From Chloroflexota bacterium (GTDB taxonomy: Bacteria > Chloroflexota > Ktedonobacteria > Ktedonobacterales > Ktedonobacteraceae): a stretch of DNA of 32,326 bases. How positions within the stretch are numbered: position 1 is the stretch's first letter; every line of letters begins with the position of its first letter. Location: contig VBHI01000207.1 in the NCBI GenBank assembly GCA_005881495.1, positions 1 through 32,326 on the forward strand. Reading direction: 5' to 3'. This document shows, piece after piece, positions 17,591 through 24,086 of the stretch. A model generated the notes under the pieces. It was given only the letters and a program-made list of their open reading frames with translations. It did no database searches and was not told the DNA's origin. The position numbers and the translations under genes are program-made.

Positions 17591-17987
17591 ATTGAACAAT
17601 CTTTTGGCGCAGACTTTCCCCTTCGGACCACTCCTCGAGCAACTTGCCATCTGCAACATGGAAAATCTGGATCATGGTCCTTGTCACCTCTTTGCCTGTT
17701 GGAGCGATGCCCTCATATTCGCCCAGGTGGGTACCACGCCAGGTAGTGCGAACAACAACTCGGTCCTCTGTTGAAATCGCATCTTCTATTGTCACAAATA
17801 TATCGGGAAAACCTCTACGTACGGTCGTAATGTACTCTTTGACGCCGTCTATGCCAGGCACCTGGCCAGGAGTAGAGCGATCAAGGAAATTGGGGGCGAA
17901 GATCTCATCTACGACAGCCAGTATTCCCTTGTTGAAACCTTCCGCATATGCACGCTGGATCAGCTTTTTGGTTTGTTCTGCTGGCAT
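17589..17987 (-). CDS. SnoaL-like ester cyclase family protein (NTF2-like fold)
   Basis: The 132-residue protein has the alpha-beta barrel pattern of SnoaL-like polyketide/ester cyclases. An N-terminal helix (LIQRAYAEGFNKG) leads to FAPNFLDRSTPG, then GVKEYITTVRRGFPDIFVTIEDAISTEDRVVVR, and the common end IQIFHVADGKLLEEWSE. This family includes cyclases but also many proteins of unknown activity, so catalysis is not certain. The protein is cytoplasmic with no signal peptide. It starts 14 bp after the end of the upstream minus-strand gene, so both are probably one transcript from the promoter near 18480. There is no clear ribosome site at this start, which suggests translational coupling. Confidence 0.8.
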   Translation of the reverse strand: MPAEQTKKLIQRAYAEGFNKGILAVVDEIFAPNFLDRSTPGQVPGIDGVKEYITTVRRGFPDIFVTIEDAISTEDRVVVRTTWRGTHLGEYEGIAPTGKEVTRTMIQIFHVADGKLLEEWSEGESLRQKIVQ

Positions 17988-18001
17988 TGATTAGGTATAT
18001 T

Positions 18002-18391
18002 TCACAATGTTGTATCTAGACGTAACCTGGCTGCGCTATCTTGACGGACACGGCGTCCTTGCCGTATTTGCTGAGCTGCTAGGCGATCTTTTTGTGCTTC
18101 TAGTTTAATGAGTGGAAAGGGGCGATGGAATTGTAAATCGAACAGCTCTGCCTTTTGGTCTGAATTGTTCGCTCGTTGGTCATATGAGACAGCAAGAATT
18201 TCTTGTTTTTCTTTGTCGCTGATGTCTGACAGGAGCAAATATGCCAGTGAAAATTCAGGCTTACCCTGTTCCGCGTATGCAAGGGCGCATGTAAGAGCAT
18301 CGGCCCCTTGACTTACGTTTTCTCTGGCTTGAATAGTGAAAACATCATTTTTGAGCAGCGCTGCGTACCGTTCTGAGAAGGTTTCGGGCAT
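18002..18391 (-). CDS. Small conserved-looking protein of unknown function
   Basis: The 129-residue product is helical and hydrophilic. It begins MPETFSERYAALLKNDVF, contains an Ala/Leu-rich middle (YAEQGKPEFSLAYLLLSD) and ends in a basic, Gln/Arg-rich tail (QQIRQGRRVRQDSAARLR). No domain is recognised. A ribosome site (AGGAAGG, 8 bases before ATG) and a clear promoter support it as a real gene. It heads a two-gene operon with the SnoaL-like gene 14 bp downstream. Confidence 0.6.
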   Translation of the reverse strand: MPETFSERYAALLKNDVFTIQARENVSQGADALTCALAYAEQGKPEFSLAYLLLSDISDKEKQEILAVSYDQRANNSDQKAELFDLQFHRPFPLIKLEAQKDRLAAQQIRQGRRVRQDSAARLRLDTTL

Positions 18392-18429
18392 TTCTTTGCC
18401 TTCCTCGCGAGCGAAACCAGGCGATACAA

Positions 18430-18485
18430 AGAGAAAAGCCTTTCTTTTCTCTAGTTAGTGTAGCATAGTGAGAAGCCACTGTCGA
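18430..18485 (-). promoter_or_regulatory. Promoter and leader hairpin of the 18391-17589 operon
   Basis: On the minus strand TCGACA (18485-18480), a 17-bp spacer and TACACT (18462-18457) with a TG extension form the promoter. A perfect 9-bp dyad AGAGAAAAG-N5-CTTTTCTCT (18430-18452) covers the expected start of the transcript, so it may be an operator or an mRNA 5' hairpin. Confidence 0.55.
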
Positions 18486-18653
18486 GGAGCTACCCTGTTG
18501 CATCTAAACGCACAGTTACAGTGGGTGTAACGATTTGAGCAGGCAAGTAGTAGTAGTCTGTATCTAGCCAGTTTTGGGCATGTTGTGCTCGTGAGATACT
18601 TGTAAAGAAGGTAGGAGAAGAGAACTGGCAATATATAACCGCATTATTAGAGT

Positions 18654-18706
18654 CGAACCCGAGAAGTTTGGGTTCGTTGCGCCACTATCTCCTCATCTGC
18701 TATACT
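18654..18706 (+). promoter_or_regulatory. hisS promoter with adjacent dyad
   Basis: TTGCGC (18677-18682), an 18-bp spacer and TATACT (18701-18706) form the promoter. Directly upstream is the perfect 7-bp dyad CGAACCC-N9-GGGTTCG (18654-18676), abutting the -35, a position suited to an activator or repressor. Confidence 0.5.
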
Positions 18707-18747
18707 ATCCTCGCATTTACTACCAAGGTGGAAGAGAAGGAAATAGT

Positions 18748-20046
18748 ATGTCCCAGAACTATAAGGCTTTACAAGGATTTAGAGATATTCTGCCCGAAGA
18801 GCAATCTTATTGGTACTTTGTAGAGAAGACGGCTACTGAGGTAGCGCAACTTTACGGATACCGGCGCATTGAAACTCCAATATTGGAAGAGACGGGAGTT
18901 TTTCATCGCACTGTTGGCGAGGGCACTGATATTGTTGAGAGAGAAATGTATAGTTTCGATGACCGCGCCGACAAGGAAGGTCATCGCACGAATATTACTC
19001 TAAGACCGGAGGGGACGGCTGGAACTGTGCGTGCTTACCTGGAGAATGGTCTTTTTAAGCTGCCACAGCCTGTGAAACTCTTTTACATTGGCCCTTTTTT
19101 TCGCAGAGAGAAGCCTCAGGCTGGCCGCTATCGTGAACACCACCAGTTTGGATGCGAGGTGATTGGTGATGGCGACCCGGCTATCGATGCGGAGTTAGTC
19201 GGCTTACTCTATCAATTCTATACAACCCTGGGGCTGAAGCACATCCGCGTCAATCTTAATAGTATAGGTGATAGCAACTGCCGTCCACAATATATTGAGA
19301 TGCTGAAAGAGTATTACCGTCCGCTGCTGAGCGACTGTTGCCAGGATTGCCAGGTTCGTTTTTACAAGAATCCGTTACGTCTGTTGGACTGTAAGGAGCC
19401 GTGGGATCAGGCGAAGATTAAGGCCGCGCCAAAGATTGTTGAGTATCTCTGCGAACCATGCCGCGAACACTTTGCGGCAGTGCAGCAATTTCTGAAGCTG
19501 TACAATGTGCCTTTTACTCTTGATTCGCTCATCGTGCGTGGGCTTGACTATTACACGCGAACGGTCTTTGAGTTCACATCCGAGATTGACAAGCTAGCTC
19601 TCAATGGAGGTGGAAGGTACGATGGGTTGGCGGAGTTACTTGGTGGCTCTCCAACGCCTGGCATTGGCTTCGGCGCAGGAGTTGAGCGCATTATCCTGGA
19701 ACTAAAGAAGCAGGATATCGTGCCGCCATTAGAAGAAAAACCGCGTGCTTTCGTGGTCTACTTTGGTAAAACGGCTGAACTCAAGGAAGTGGCTGTGCGA
19801 CTTGTGGCAGAACTGCGCCAGGCTGGTATCAAGACTGAGATGAGTTATGGGGATCGCAGCCCGAAAGCGCAGATGAAACAGGCCAATGCCTCGGGAGCGG
19901 CCTTTGCCCTGATTATCGGCGAGAGCGAGCTAGCCAATAACAGTGTTTCCGTCAAAGACTTACAGGCCGAGGGTATGGATGCTGAACAGAAACAGGTTGA
20001 AGTGAAATGGGATCAGCTTCTTCCTATGCTAAAGCATGGGCATTAG
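18748..20046 (+). CDS. hisS: Histidine--tRNA ligase
   Basis: The 432-residue protein shows all class II histidyl-tRNA synthetase motifs. GFRDILPEEQ lies at the N-terminus. Motif 2 is the region of RREKPQAGRYREHHQFGCE, the HisA motif is LIVRGLDYYTRTVFEF, and GGGRYDGL and GIGFGAGVERI form motif 3. A C-terminal anticodon-binding domain (AFVVYFGKTAELKEVA) follows. The insertion domain contains the usual cysteine groups (DCCQDC, LLDCKE, LCEPCREHF). It charges tRNA-His with histidine in the cytoplasm. An AAGGA ribosome site precedes the ATG and a promoter lies at 18677. It is monocistronic here. Confidence 0.97.
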   Translation: MSQNYKALQGFRDILPEEQSYWYFVEKTATEVAQLYGYRRIETPILEETGVFHRTVGEGTDIVEREMYSFDDRADKEGHRTNITLRPEGTAGTVRAYLENGLFKLPQPVKLFYIGPFFRREKPQAGRYREHHQFGCEVIGDGDPAIDAELVGLLYQFYTTLGLKHIRVNLNSIGDSNCRPQYIEMLKEYYRPLLSDCCQDCQVRFYKNPLRLLDCKEPWDQAKIKAAPKIVEYLCEPCREHFAAVQQFLKLYNVPFTLDSLIVRGLDYYTRTVFEFTSEIDKLALNGGGRYDGLAELLGGSPTPGIGFGAGVERIILELKKQDIVPPLEEKPRAFVVYFGKTAELKEVAVRLVAELRQAGIKTEMSYGDRSPKAQMKQANASGAAFALIIGESELANNSVSVKDLQAEGMDAEQKQVEVKWDQLLPMLKHGH

Positions 20047-20081
20047 GGGTGAATGTCACCTTTCTCCTCATTTGTGTAGTC

Positions 20082-20145
20082 GTGATTTGTCCGTGATATC
20101 TCTCTCTCCCGTAGTGATCTGGCTGTGATTTTCTAACTTTATCAT
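20082..20145 (+). promoter_or_regulatory. Four-GTGAT operator array and -10 upstream of the first DoxX-like gene
   Basis: GTGAT occurs at 20082, 20093, 20114 and 20125, so starts are 11, 21 and 11 bp apart. Ten bases after the last repeat comes TATCAT (20140-20145), a -10-like hexamer. The last repeat occupies the -35 position. The same layout recurs at 23865-23928 (minus) and 23965-24028 (plus). It looks like two pairs of direct half-sites for an activator dimer pair. Confidence 0.75.
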
Positions 20146-20238
20146 TAGAGTGTCGGATGGAACTTATCAAATCAGAATAAACCTCACAAAGGGTTGAGGT
20201 GGAAAAACAAGTTTTCTATCCGAAAGGAGGAAAAAGTT

Positions 20239-20880
20239 ATGAGTTCAGCGAAGTATATTGAGCCGAAAGAAGTTACGCAGATTCCAGAGCCCGCGATTAC
20301 AAGATTTTTGTTTGCAGATACACGGATGGCCTGGCTATGGTTGATTGTTCGCCTGTATATTGGCTATGAATGGCTGACCGCAGGTCTGGATAAGTTGACA
20401 GGGTACTCTTACACCATTACGGCGTTTGGGCAAAAAGCAGGGAGCCCCTGGGTGTTTGGCCCGCATGATGGCGCCGCTATTAAAGGTTTTGTTGCAGGTG
20501 CGCTGGCACAAACTACTGGCGATCACCCAGCCGTGCAGGGATGGTATGCGTGGTTCTTGCAGAATGTTGTCTTACCGAATGCAGCGGTTTTTGCCTATAT
20601 GGTCACGTTTGGTGAAATCCTGATTGGCCTTGGGTTGATCTTTGGCTGCCTGACCGGCATTGCTGCCTTCTTCGGAGTGTTCCTGAACATGAACTTCCTG
20701 CTTTCAGGTGCAGTGAGCATCAACCCCGTCATCGGATTCCTGGCTCTGTTCCTGATCCTGGCATGGCGCATCGCCGGTTACTGGGGCCTCGACAGGTGGG
20801 TGCTGCCGCTGCTAGGAACCCCGTGGACGGGTTCGCTCAGGCATACAAAGGCTCCTACTCCCACTGCAAGTGGTGCGTAA
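20239..20880 (+). CDS. DoxX/DoxD-like quinone-associated membrane protein, copy 1
   Basis: The start at 20239 is chosen because a perfect AAGGAGG lies 8 bases upstream; an in-frame start at 20194 has no ribosome site. The 213-residue product has about four membrane helices. It carries the DoxX/DoxD signature YIGYEWLTAGLDKLTG, a loop ending in GWYAWFLQNVVLPNA, and a second helix with TFGEILIGLGLIFG. Family knowledge: DoxD is the large subunit of thiosulfate:quinone oxidoreductase, while DoxX-like proteins in many bacteria have roles in membrane redox or oxidative-stress complexes. No DoxA small subunit is adjacent, so thiosulfate oxidation is not established. It shares the GTGAT promoter with the multicopper oxidase and the second DoxX-like gene. 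Confidence 0.8.
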   Translation: MSSAKYIEPKEVTQIPEPAITRFLFADTRMAWLWLIVRLYIGYEWLTAGLDKLTGYSYTITAFGQKAGSPWVFGPHDGAAIKGFVAGALAQTTGDHPAVQGWYAWFLQNVVLPNAAVFAYMVTFGEILIGLGLIFGCLTGIAAFFGVFLNMNFLLSGAVSINPVIGFLALFLILAWRIAGYWGLDRWVLPLLGTPWTGSLRHTKAPTPTASGA

Positions 20881-20915
20881 AGTTGATGAGGGCAAGTTCA
20901 TAGAGTTATATTGAT

Positions 20916-20937
20916 GGCGCTCGATACTTCGAGCGCC
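20916..20937 (+). terminator. Hairpin downstream of DoxX-like copy 1
   Basis: GGCGCTCGA pairs with TCGAGCGCC around a TACT loop, followed by GATCTTTAT. It precedes the longer palindrome at 20945. Confidence 0.55.
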
Positions 20938-20944
20938 GATCTTT

Positions 20945-21000
20945 ATGCTCTGATGATATGATGGGGCCAGGCGCCTGGCCCCATCATATCATCAGAGCAT
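20945..21000. terminator. 56-bp perfect palindrome between convergent genes
   Basis: Bases 20945-20972 are exactly the reverse complement of 20973-21000, with no central loop; the centre is CCAGGC/GCCTGG. It lies between the ends of the DoxX-like gene and the universal stress protein gene, so a bidirectional terminator is the simplest role. Its perfect symmetry is unusual. Confidence 0.75.
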
Positions 21001-21027
21001 GTGAAACTCGAGGCAGCCACTCTAGCT

Positions 21028-22050
21028 TCACACGGTGATCATGGCCTCTTCTTCGTTCACTTCACTTTCGCTAGTTTTATTCTGGGCGCGAACAATCAGC
21101 AGGGGGAGTTTGGTACCTTGAAGCACACGCTCGGTGACACTGCCCATGGCCCAGCGTTGCAGACCGCCATGCGTTGCCATGGCGATTACATCGCAGCCGC
21201 CAAAGGCACCACTCCCCTCGGCATCTTCGCCATTTTCCGCCACTCTAATGATGGCAGATGCTGTGTCTGTATCGATTGCAACAGACCAGGTAACAGTGAG
21301 CTTGAGTTGGGCGGCGATACCCCCCTTCAGGTGTTCTGTGATAGAGCCGAGGTACTTTTTCGCTCTTTGTAGCATGTGTTCTTTTGTGGTAGGACCAAGC
21401 TCCTGGCCGCCGTGCAAAGGTAGGGGTTTGATAACCCGTACCAGGTGCATTGCTCCTTGTCCAGGTGCTGCTAGCGCTGCAATGAGCTGTGCTGCTGGTA
21501 TGAGTGCTTCCCTGGCGAGAACAGAGCCGTCAAGAGGTACCAGGATGCGCATTGGCCATTCGGCGTATGGACGTGGTTGCGCTTCTTTCGTGGATGTTTC
21601 TTGACTGCGACGCAGTAGCAGGACAGGTACAGATGAGTGCCTTGCCACCTTTTGTGATACACTGCCCAGTACCCAACGTTTGAGACCGATATCTCCATGG
21701 CTGGACATAACGATCAGGTCAATGTGTTGCGATTGAGTGGCATTGAAGATCACTATTGCCGCAGGTCCGGAATGAACTTCGATAGAAGTATTCACCTCTG
21801 CCAGGTAGCTGGACGAGGCAATCCCCTTCAGGTAATTAGTAGCATTGGCAATGTCAGCATCCGCCAAACCGCCCAGGGTCATTGTGGCCATTGGCATTGA
21901 GTAGGTCCCATAGCCGTACTCGAAGGGATGTCTGACCACGCGTAATAGTATAATTGAGCCGACGGAGGCTCGCGCTATACGGGCGGCCACAGGTAGAACG
22001 CGTTCTGCTAGAGTCCCGCCGTCAAGAGGTACTAAAATTCGCTTAAACAT
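21028..22050 (-). CDS. Tandem universal stress protein (two UspA domains)
   Basis: The 340-residue protein contains two UspA domains. Each starts with a (R/K)ILVPLDG strand (residues 3-10 and about 167). Domain 1 has the nucleotide-site end MSSHGDIGLKRWVLGSVSQ, where a serine replaces the first glycine of the usual G-x2-G-x9-G(S/T). Domain 2 reads ATHGGLQRWAMGSVTE and lacks two residues of that loop, so its ATP binding is doubtful. Tandem USPs act in the cytoplasm in stress survival, but the exact role is unknown. AAGGTGAAGGA precedes the ATG at 22050. It lies among redox membrane genes, but its promoter lacks the GTGAT array. Confidence 0.9.
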   Translation of the reverse strand: MFKRILVPLDGGTLAERVLPVAARIARASVGSIILLRVVRHPFEYGYGTYSMPMATMTLGGLADADIANATNYLKGIASSSYLAEVNTSIEVHSGPAAIVIFNATQSQHIDLIVMSSHGDIGLKRWVLGSVSQKVARHSSVPVLLLRRSQETSTKEAQPRPYAEWPMRILVPLDGSVLAREALIPAAQLIAALAAPGQGAMHLVRVIKPLPLHGGQELGPTTKEHMLQRAKKYLGSITEHLKGGIAAQLKLTVTWSVAIDTDTASAIIRVAENGEDAEGSGAFGGCDVIAMATHGGLQRWAMGSVTERVLQGTKLPLLIVRAQNKTSESEVNEEEAMITV

Positions 22051-22100
22051 GATCCTTCACCTTTGGTCTTCGACCCGCTTGCGGGCCTCACATGCTTTTT

Positions 22101-22147
22101 GGTCGAACTAGCTGCCTATTATTATACTACGAACAGCCAGTTCGACC
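22101..22147 (-). promoter_or_regulatory. Promoter of the universal stress gene framed by a large dyad
   Basis: A perfect TATAAT on the minus strand (22126-22121) lies in the loop of a dyad. GGTCGAACT (22101-22109) pairs with AGTTCGACC (22139-22147), and after one mismatch GCTG pairs with CAGC. The dyad therefore brackets the -10 box, as a repressor operator could. Confidence 0.5.
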
Positions 22148-22228
22148 TTTTAGGTGGAGCGACTCAAGCATGTTACTTCTGCTTCTTTTCTTCTGATAGG
22201 CGTGGAGCAAGGAGTAAAGGATGTTAGC

Positions 22229-22540
22229 TTAGTTCGTCCACGTTTCTACTTCAACTTGCTTAACCTCGATGACCGTTACCTCGTCTTGAGCGCTCTCTTT
22301 CGCGGTGCGCTCCTCCTTCACCTTCTCTGCAGGCTTCTGTGTTTCTGTGCCAGGTGTGCTATGTGGGGGACGTATGATGAAGAGTGGGAGTTTTGTGTGA
22401 TGCAGGGTGCGCTCTGTGACGCTGCCAGCCGTCCAACGCTCCAGACCGCCACGACCATGTGTTGACATGGCGATGAGAGCATAGCCACCAGTTCCCTCGG
22501 CCTTTTCCGCCTCATGGATAATCGCTTCCGCTGGTGTTGG
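22229..22540 (-). pseudogene. C-terminal remnant of a universal stress protein
   Basis: The frame from 22540 to the stop at 22229 encodes only the last part of a UspA domain. It runs from an EAIIHEAEKAEGTGGYALIAM helix/strand through STHGRGGLERWTAGSVTE, with a normal 9-residue nucleotide loop, to a charged tail rich in Glu/Lys. The N-terminal two-thirds are missing; directly upstream is a stop and then the end of the multicopper oxidase gene. An internal ATG at 22468 could give a 79-residue peptide, but it would lack the fold. It probably arose by duplication of the neighbouring stress gene and later deletion. Confidence 0.75.
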
Positions 22541-22570
22541 TTATTCGTGCTGCGGTGCGAACAACCAACA
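22535..22570. other. Hairpin at the junction of oxidase gene and stress-protein remnant
   Basis: TGTTGGTT pairs with AACCAACA (8 bp), then after an A/C mismatch TTCG pairs with CGAA around a 10-nt loop. It sits 17 bp past the oxidase stop, so it may be its terminator, or the scar of the event that truncated the stress gene. There is no T-tract. Confidence 0.4.
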
Positions 22571-22586
22571 CATGTGTGCTTGCCAG

Positions 22587-23774
22587 CTACCTGGCATATT
22601 CGATCAAGGTAATCAGTCCGCCCATCTCGGAGCCTGTTTGCCCAGGGTTCATCAAGTGAGCAAGGATATGGCAGTGGAATGGGTAGATACTTCCTGGAGG
22701 CGCCCAGGCGTAGAAGGTGATGTCATAAGTATCGCCTGGGGTGACTGACAGGGTATCTTTCTGAATTGGTTGTGGGAGCATATGACCATCTTCAGCAACA
22801 AGGTTAAAGAAGTGTCCATGCAGGTGCATTGGATGGATCATTTCGCTTGCGCCGAACAGACGAACATGAACAGTCTGACCATGCTTTACCATAATTGGCT
22901 GGGTATCAGGGAAGCTCTTACCGTTGATGACGTAGTAGCCGCCCAGCTCGCTGACAAACATTGTGGCCTCGACATCGGCTTTAATTGCCTGCTGAGCCTG
23001 AGGAGTGCCAGGGCGTGGATCTACGATGAATGCTCCATACATGCCACCCGGAACTTGAACTACGTCGTCATAGTGGCTGTGATACCAGTGCGTGCCAACA
23101 TCCTGGTTATACACAGTGAAATCGTAGGTGTAGGATTGATCTGGCATGACTGGCTTCATACCAACACCTGGAACTCCATCCGCGCTAGGGGGAACCATCA
23201 ATCCGTGCCAGTGGAGAGCGGTTCCTTCAGGGAAATGGTTGATAAGGGTGATACGCACATGGTCGCCAGCGGTGACACGAATCATCGGGCCTGGCACTGT
23301 ACCATCAATGGTCCAGGCGAGCACCCGATGGCCTTTAACCGTTTCCCACATGACCTGCTTCGCGGTCAATGTAAAGTGTTTGGCCCCGTCGGGGTCTACG
23401 ACGTATTTCGCAAGTTGTCCGCCGTATGACTGAGTTGCATTAGGCACATTCGCCGGAGCGGTTGTCGGGTTCGACGTGTTCATATTGCTCGAGGAAGATG
23501 TGCTGGTAGAAGTAGTGCTCGAACTTACGCCGCTGTTATTCCCGGCCATTGTGGCTCCAAGGCCATAACTCAGTAGGGCGATCATCACCACAACCGCGAT
23601 GAATACTACCACAAATGGTGAGATAAAGCTTTTTCTGCGCTGAGGAGGCGCTTTATAGTATGAACGAGCTACAGGTTCTGATCCTTCGTTATTTGCACTC
23701 ATTGGCTTGGGCGCTGCTTCAGTAGTTGGTGCATGATCGAGGGTAGGTGTAGATTTTTCGTCTTTGCCTGCCAT
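22587..23774 (-). CDS. Membrane-anchored two-domain multicopper oxidase
   Basis: The 395-residue protein has a cytoplasmic N-terminus, one membrane helix (about 53-75), a Ser/Thr-rich linker (82-115) and two cupredoxin domains. The trinuclear-site ligands are complete: HWHG (H188, H190), HWYHSH (H232, H234), HPMHLHGH (H314, H317, H319) and HCH...H (H367, C368, H369, H373). The type 1 axial ligand is not at the usual +10 position, which is Gly378. M384, six residues later after an insertion containing NPGQTG, is the likely substitute. Such enzymes oxidise phenols or metals and reduce oxygen to water outside the membrane; the substrate is unknown. AGGAGA lies 8 bp before the ATG. Its promoter shares the GTGAT array with both DoxX-like genes. 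Confidence 0.9.
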   Translation of the reverse strand: MAGKDEKSTPTLDHAPTTEAAPKPMSANNEGSEPVARSYYKAPPQRRKSFISPFVVVFIAVVVMIALLSYGLGATMAGNNSGVSSSTTSTSTSSSSNMNTSNPTTAPANVPNATQSYGGQLAKYVVDPDGAKHFTLTAKQVMWETVKGHRVLAWTIDGTVPGPMIRVTAGDHVRITLINHFPEGTALHWHGLMVPPSADGVPGVGMKPVMPDQSYTYDFTVYNQDVGTHWYHSHYDDVVQVPGGMYGAFIVDPRPGTPQAQQAIKADVEATMFVSELGGYYVINGKSFPDTQPIMVKHGQTVHVRLFGASEMIHPMHLHGHFFNLVAEDGHMLPQPIQKDTLSVTPGDTYDITFYAWAPPGSIYPFHCHILAHLMNPGQTGSEMGGLITLIEYAR

Positions 23775-23864
23775 GGTTGGTTCTCCTGAAATTATTGCTT
23801 ACGTACTTTGACTTTCAAACGCTCTGGCATTGCTATGACGAACAGCAATGCTTTCCTATTAAAC

Positions 23865-23928
23865 AGGATATGCTTTTCTCATCACAGTTTAATCACGTGT
23901 TGGGAGCAAAATATCACGAGATGCTCAC
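23865..23928 (-). promoter_or_regulatory. Four-repeat GTGA(T/G) array and -10 of the multicopper oxidase
   Basis: Read on the minus strand: GTGAG (23928), GTGAT (23917), GTGAT (23896) and GTGAT (23885). Starts are 11, 21 and 11 bp apart. Ten bases later comes TATCCT (23870-23865). Layout and distances equal those at 20082-20145 and 23965-24028. Confidence 0.75.
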
Positions 23929-23964
23929 AAGGATGAAAGAACTTGATGAAATGAAGATACTTTT

Positions 23965-24028
23965 GTGATTGATCAGTGATGCATAGTAATTGGCGTGTGA
24001 TGCGATTGTGATGCGCTCTCCCCATAAT
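23965..24028 (+). promoter_or_regulatory. Four-GTGAT array and -10 of DoxX-like copy 2
   Basis: GTGAT starts at 23965, 23976, 23997 and 24008 (11, 21, 11 bp). Ten bases after the last repeat is CATAAT (24023-24028). The gene starts 58 bp further on. Confidence 0.75.
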
Positions 24029-24086
24029 TACAGAGAATGCACTGGCTTTGAAGTGGCATCCATAGTGAAGGGAAACAAGTTAAAGC

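Larger units (their letters stand above)
18392..18747. other. Divergent intergenic region between the small operon and hisS
   Basis: These 356 bp hold the minus-strand promoter near 18457-18485 and the hisS promoter near 18677-18706. Between them (about 18490-18650) no ORF, tRNA or strong hairpin was found. No T-box signature was recognised upstream of hisS. Confidence 0.5.
23775..24086. other. Divergent regulatory region of oxidase and DoxX-like copy 2
   Basis: The 312-bp gap holds two GTGAT arrays pointing outward, one per gene, whose closest repeats are 36 bp apart (23928 to 23965). No ORF is credible here. Confidence 0.7.

Noticed and set aside
18492..18747. T-box riboswitch upstream of hisS
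   Set aside because: No AGGGTGG-type T-box sequence or antiterminator fold was found; the dyad overlaps the promoter and so is not in the transcript.
20082..20129. GTGAT repeats as CRP/FNR sites
   Set aside because: CRP-type sites are inverted (TGTGA-N6-TCACA); here all repeats are direct with 11-bp periodicity.
22154..22465. Plus-strand 103-codon frame
   Set aside because: It is antisense to the stress-protein remnant, which shows clear UspA similarity on the other strand.
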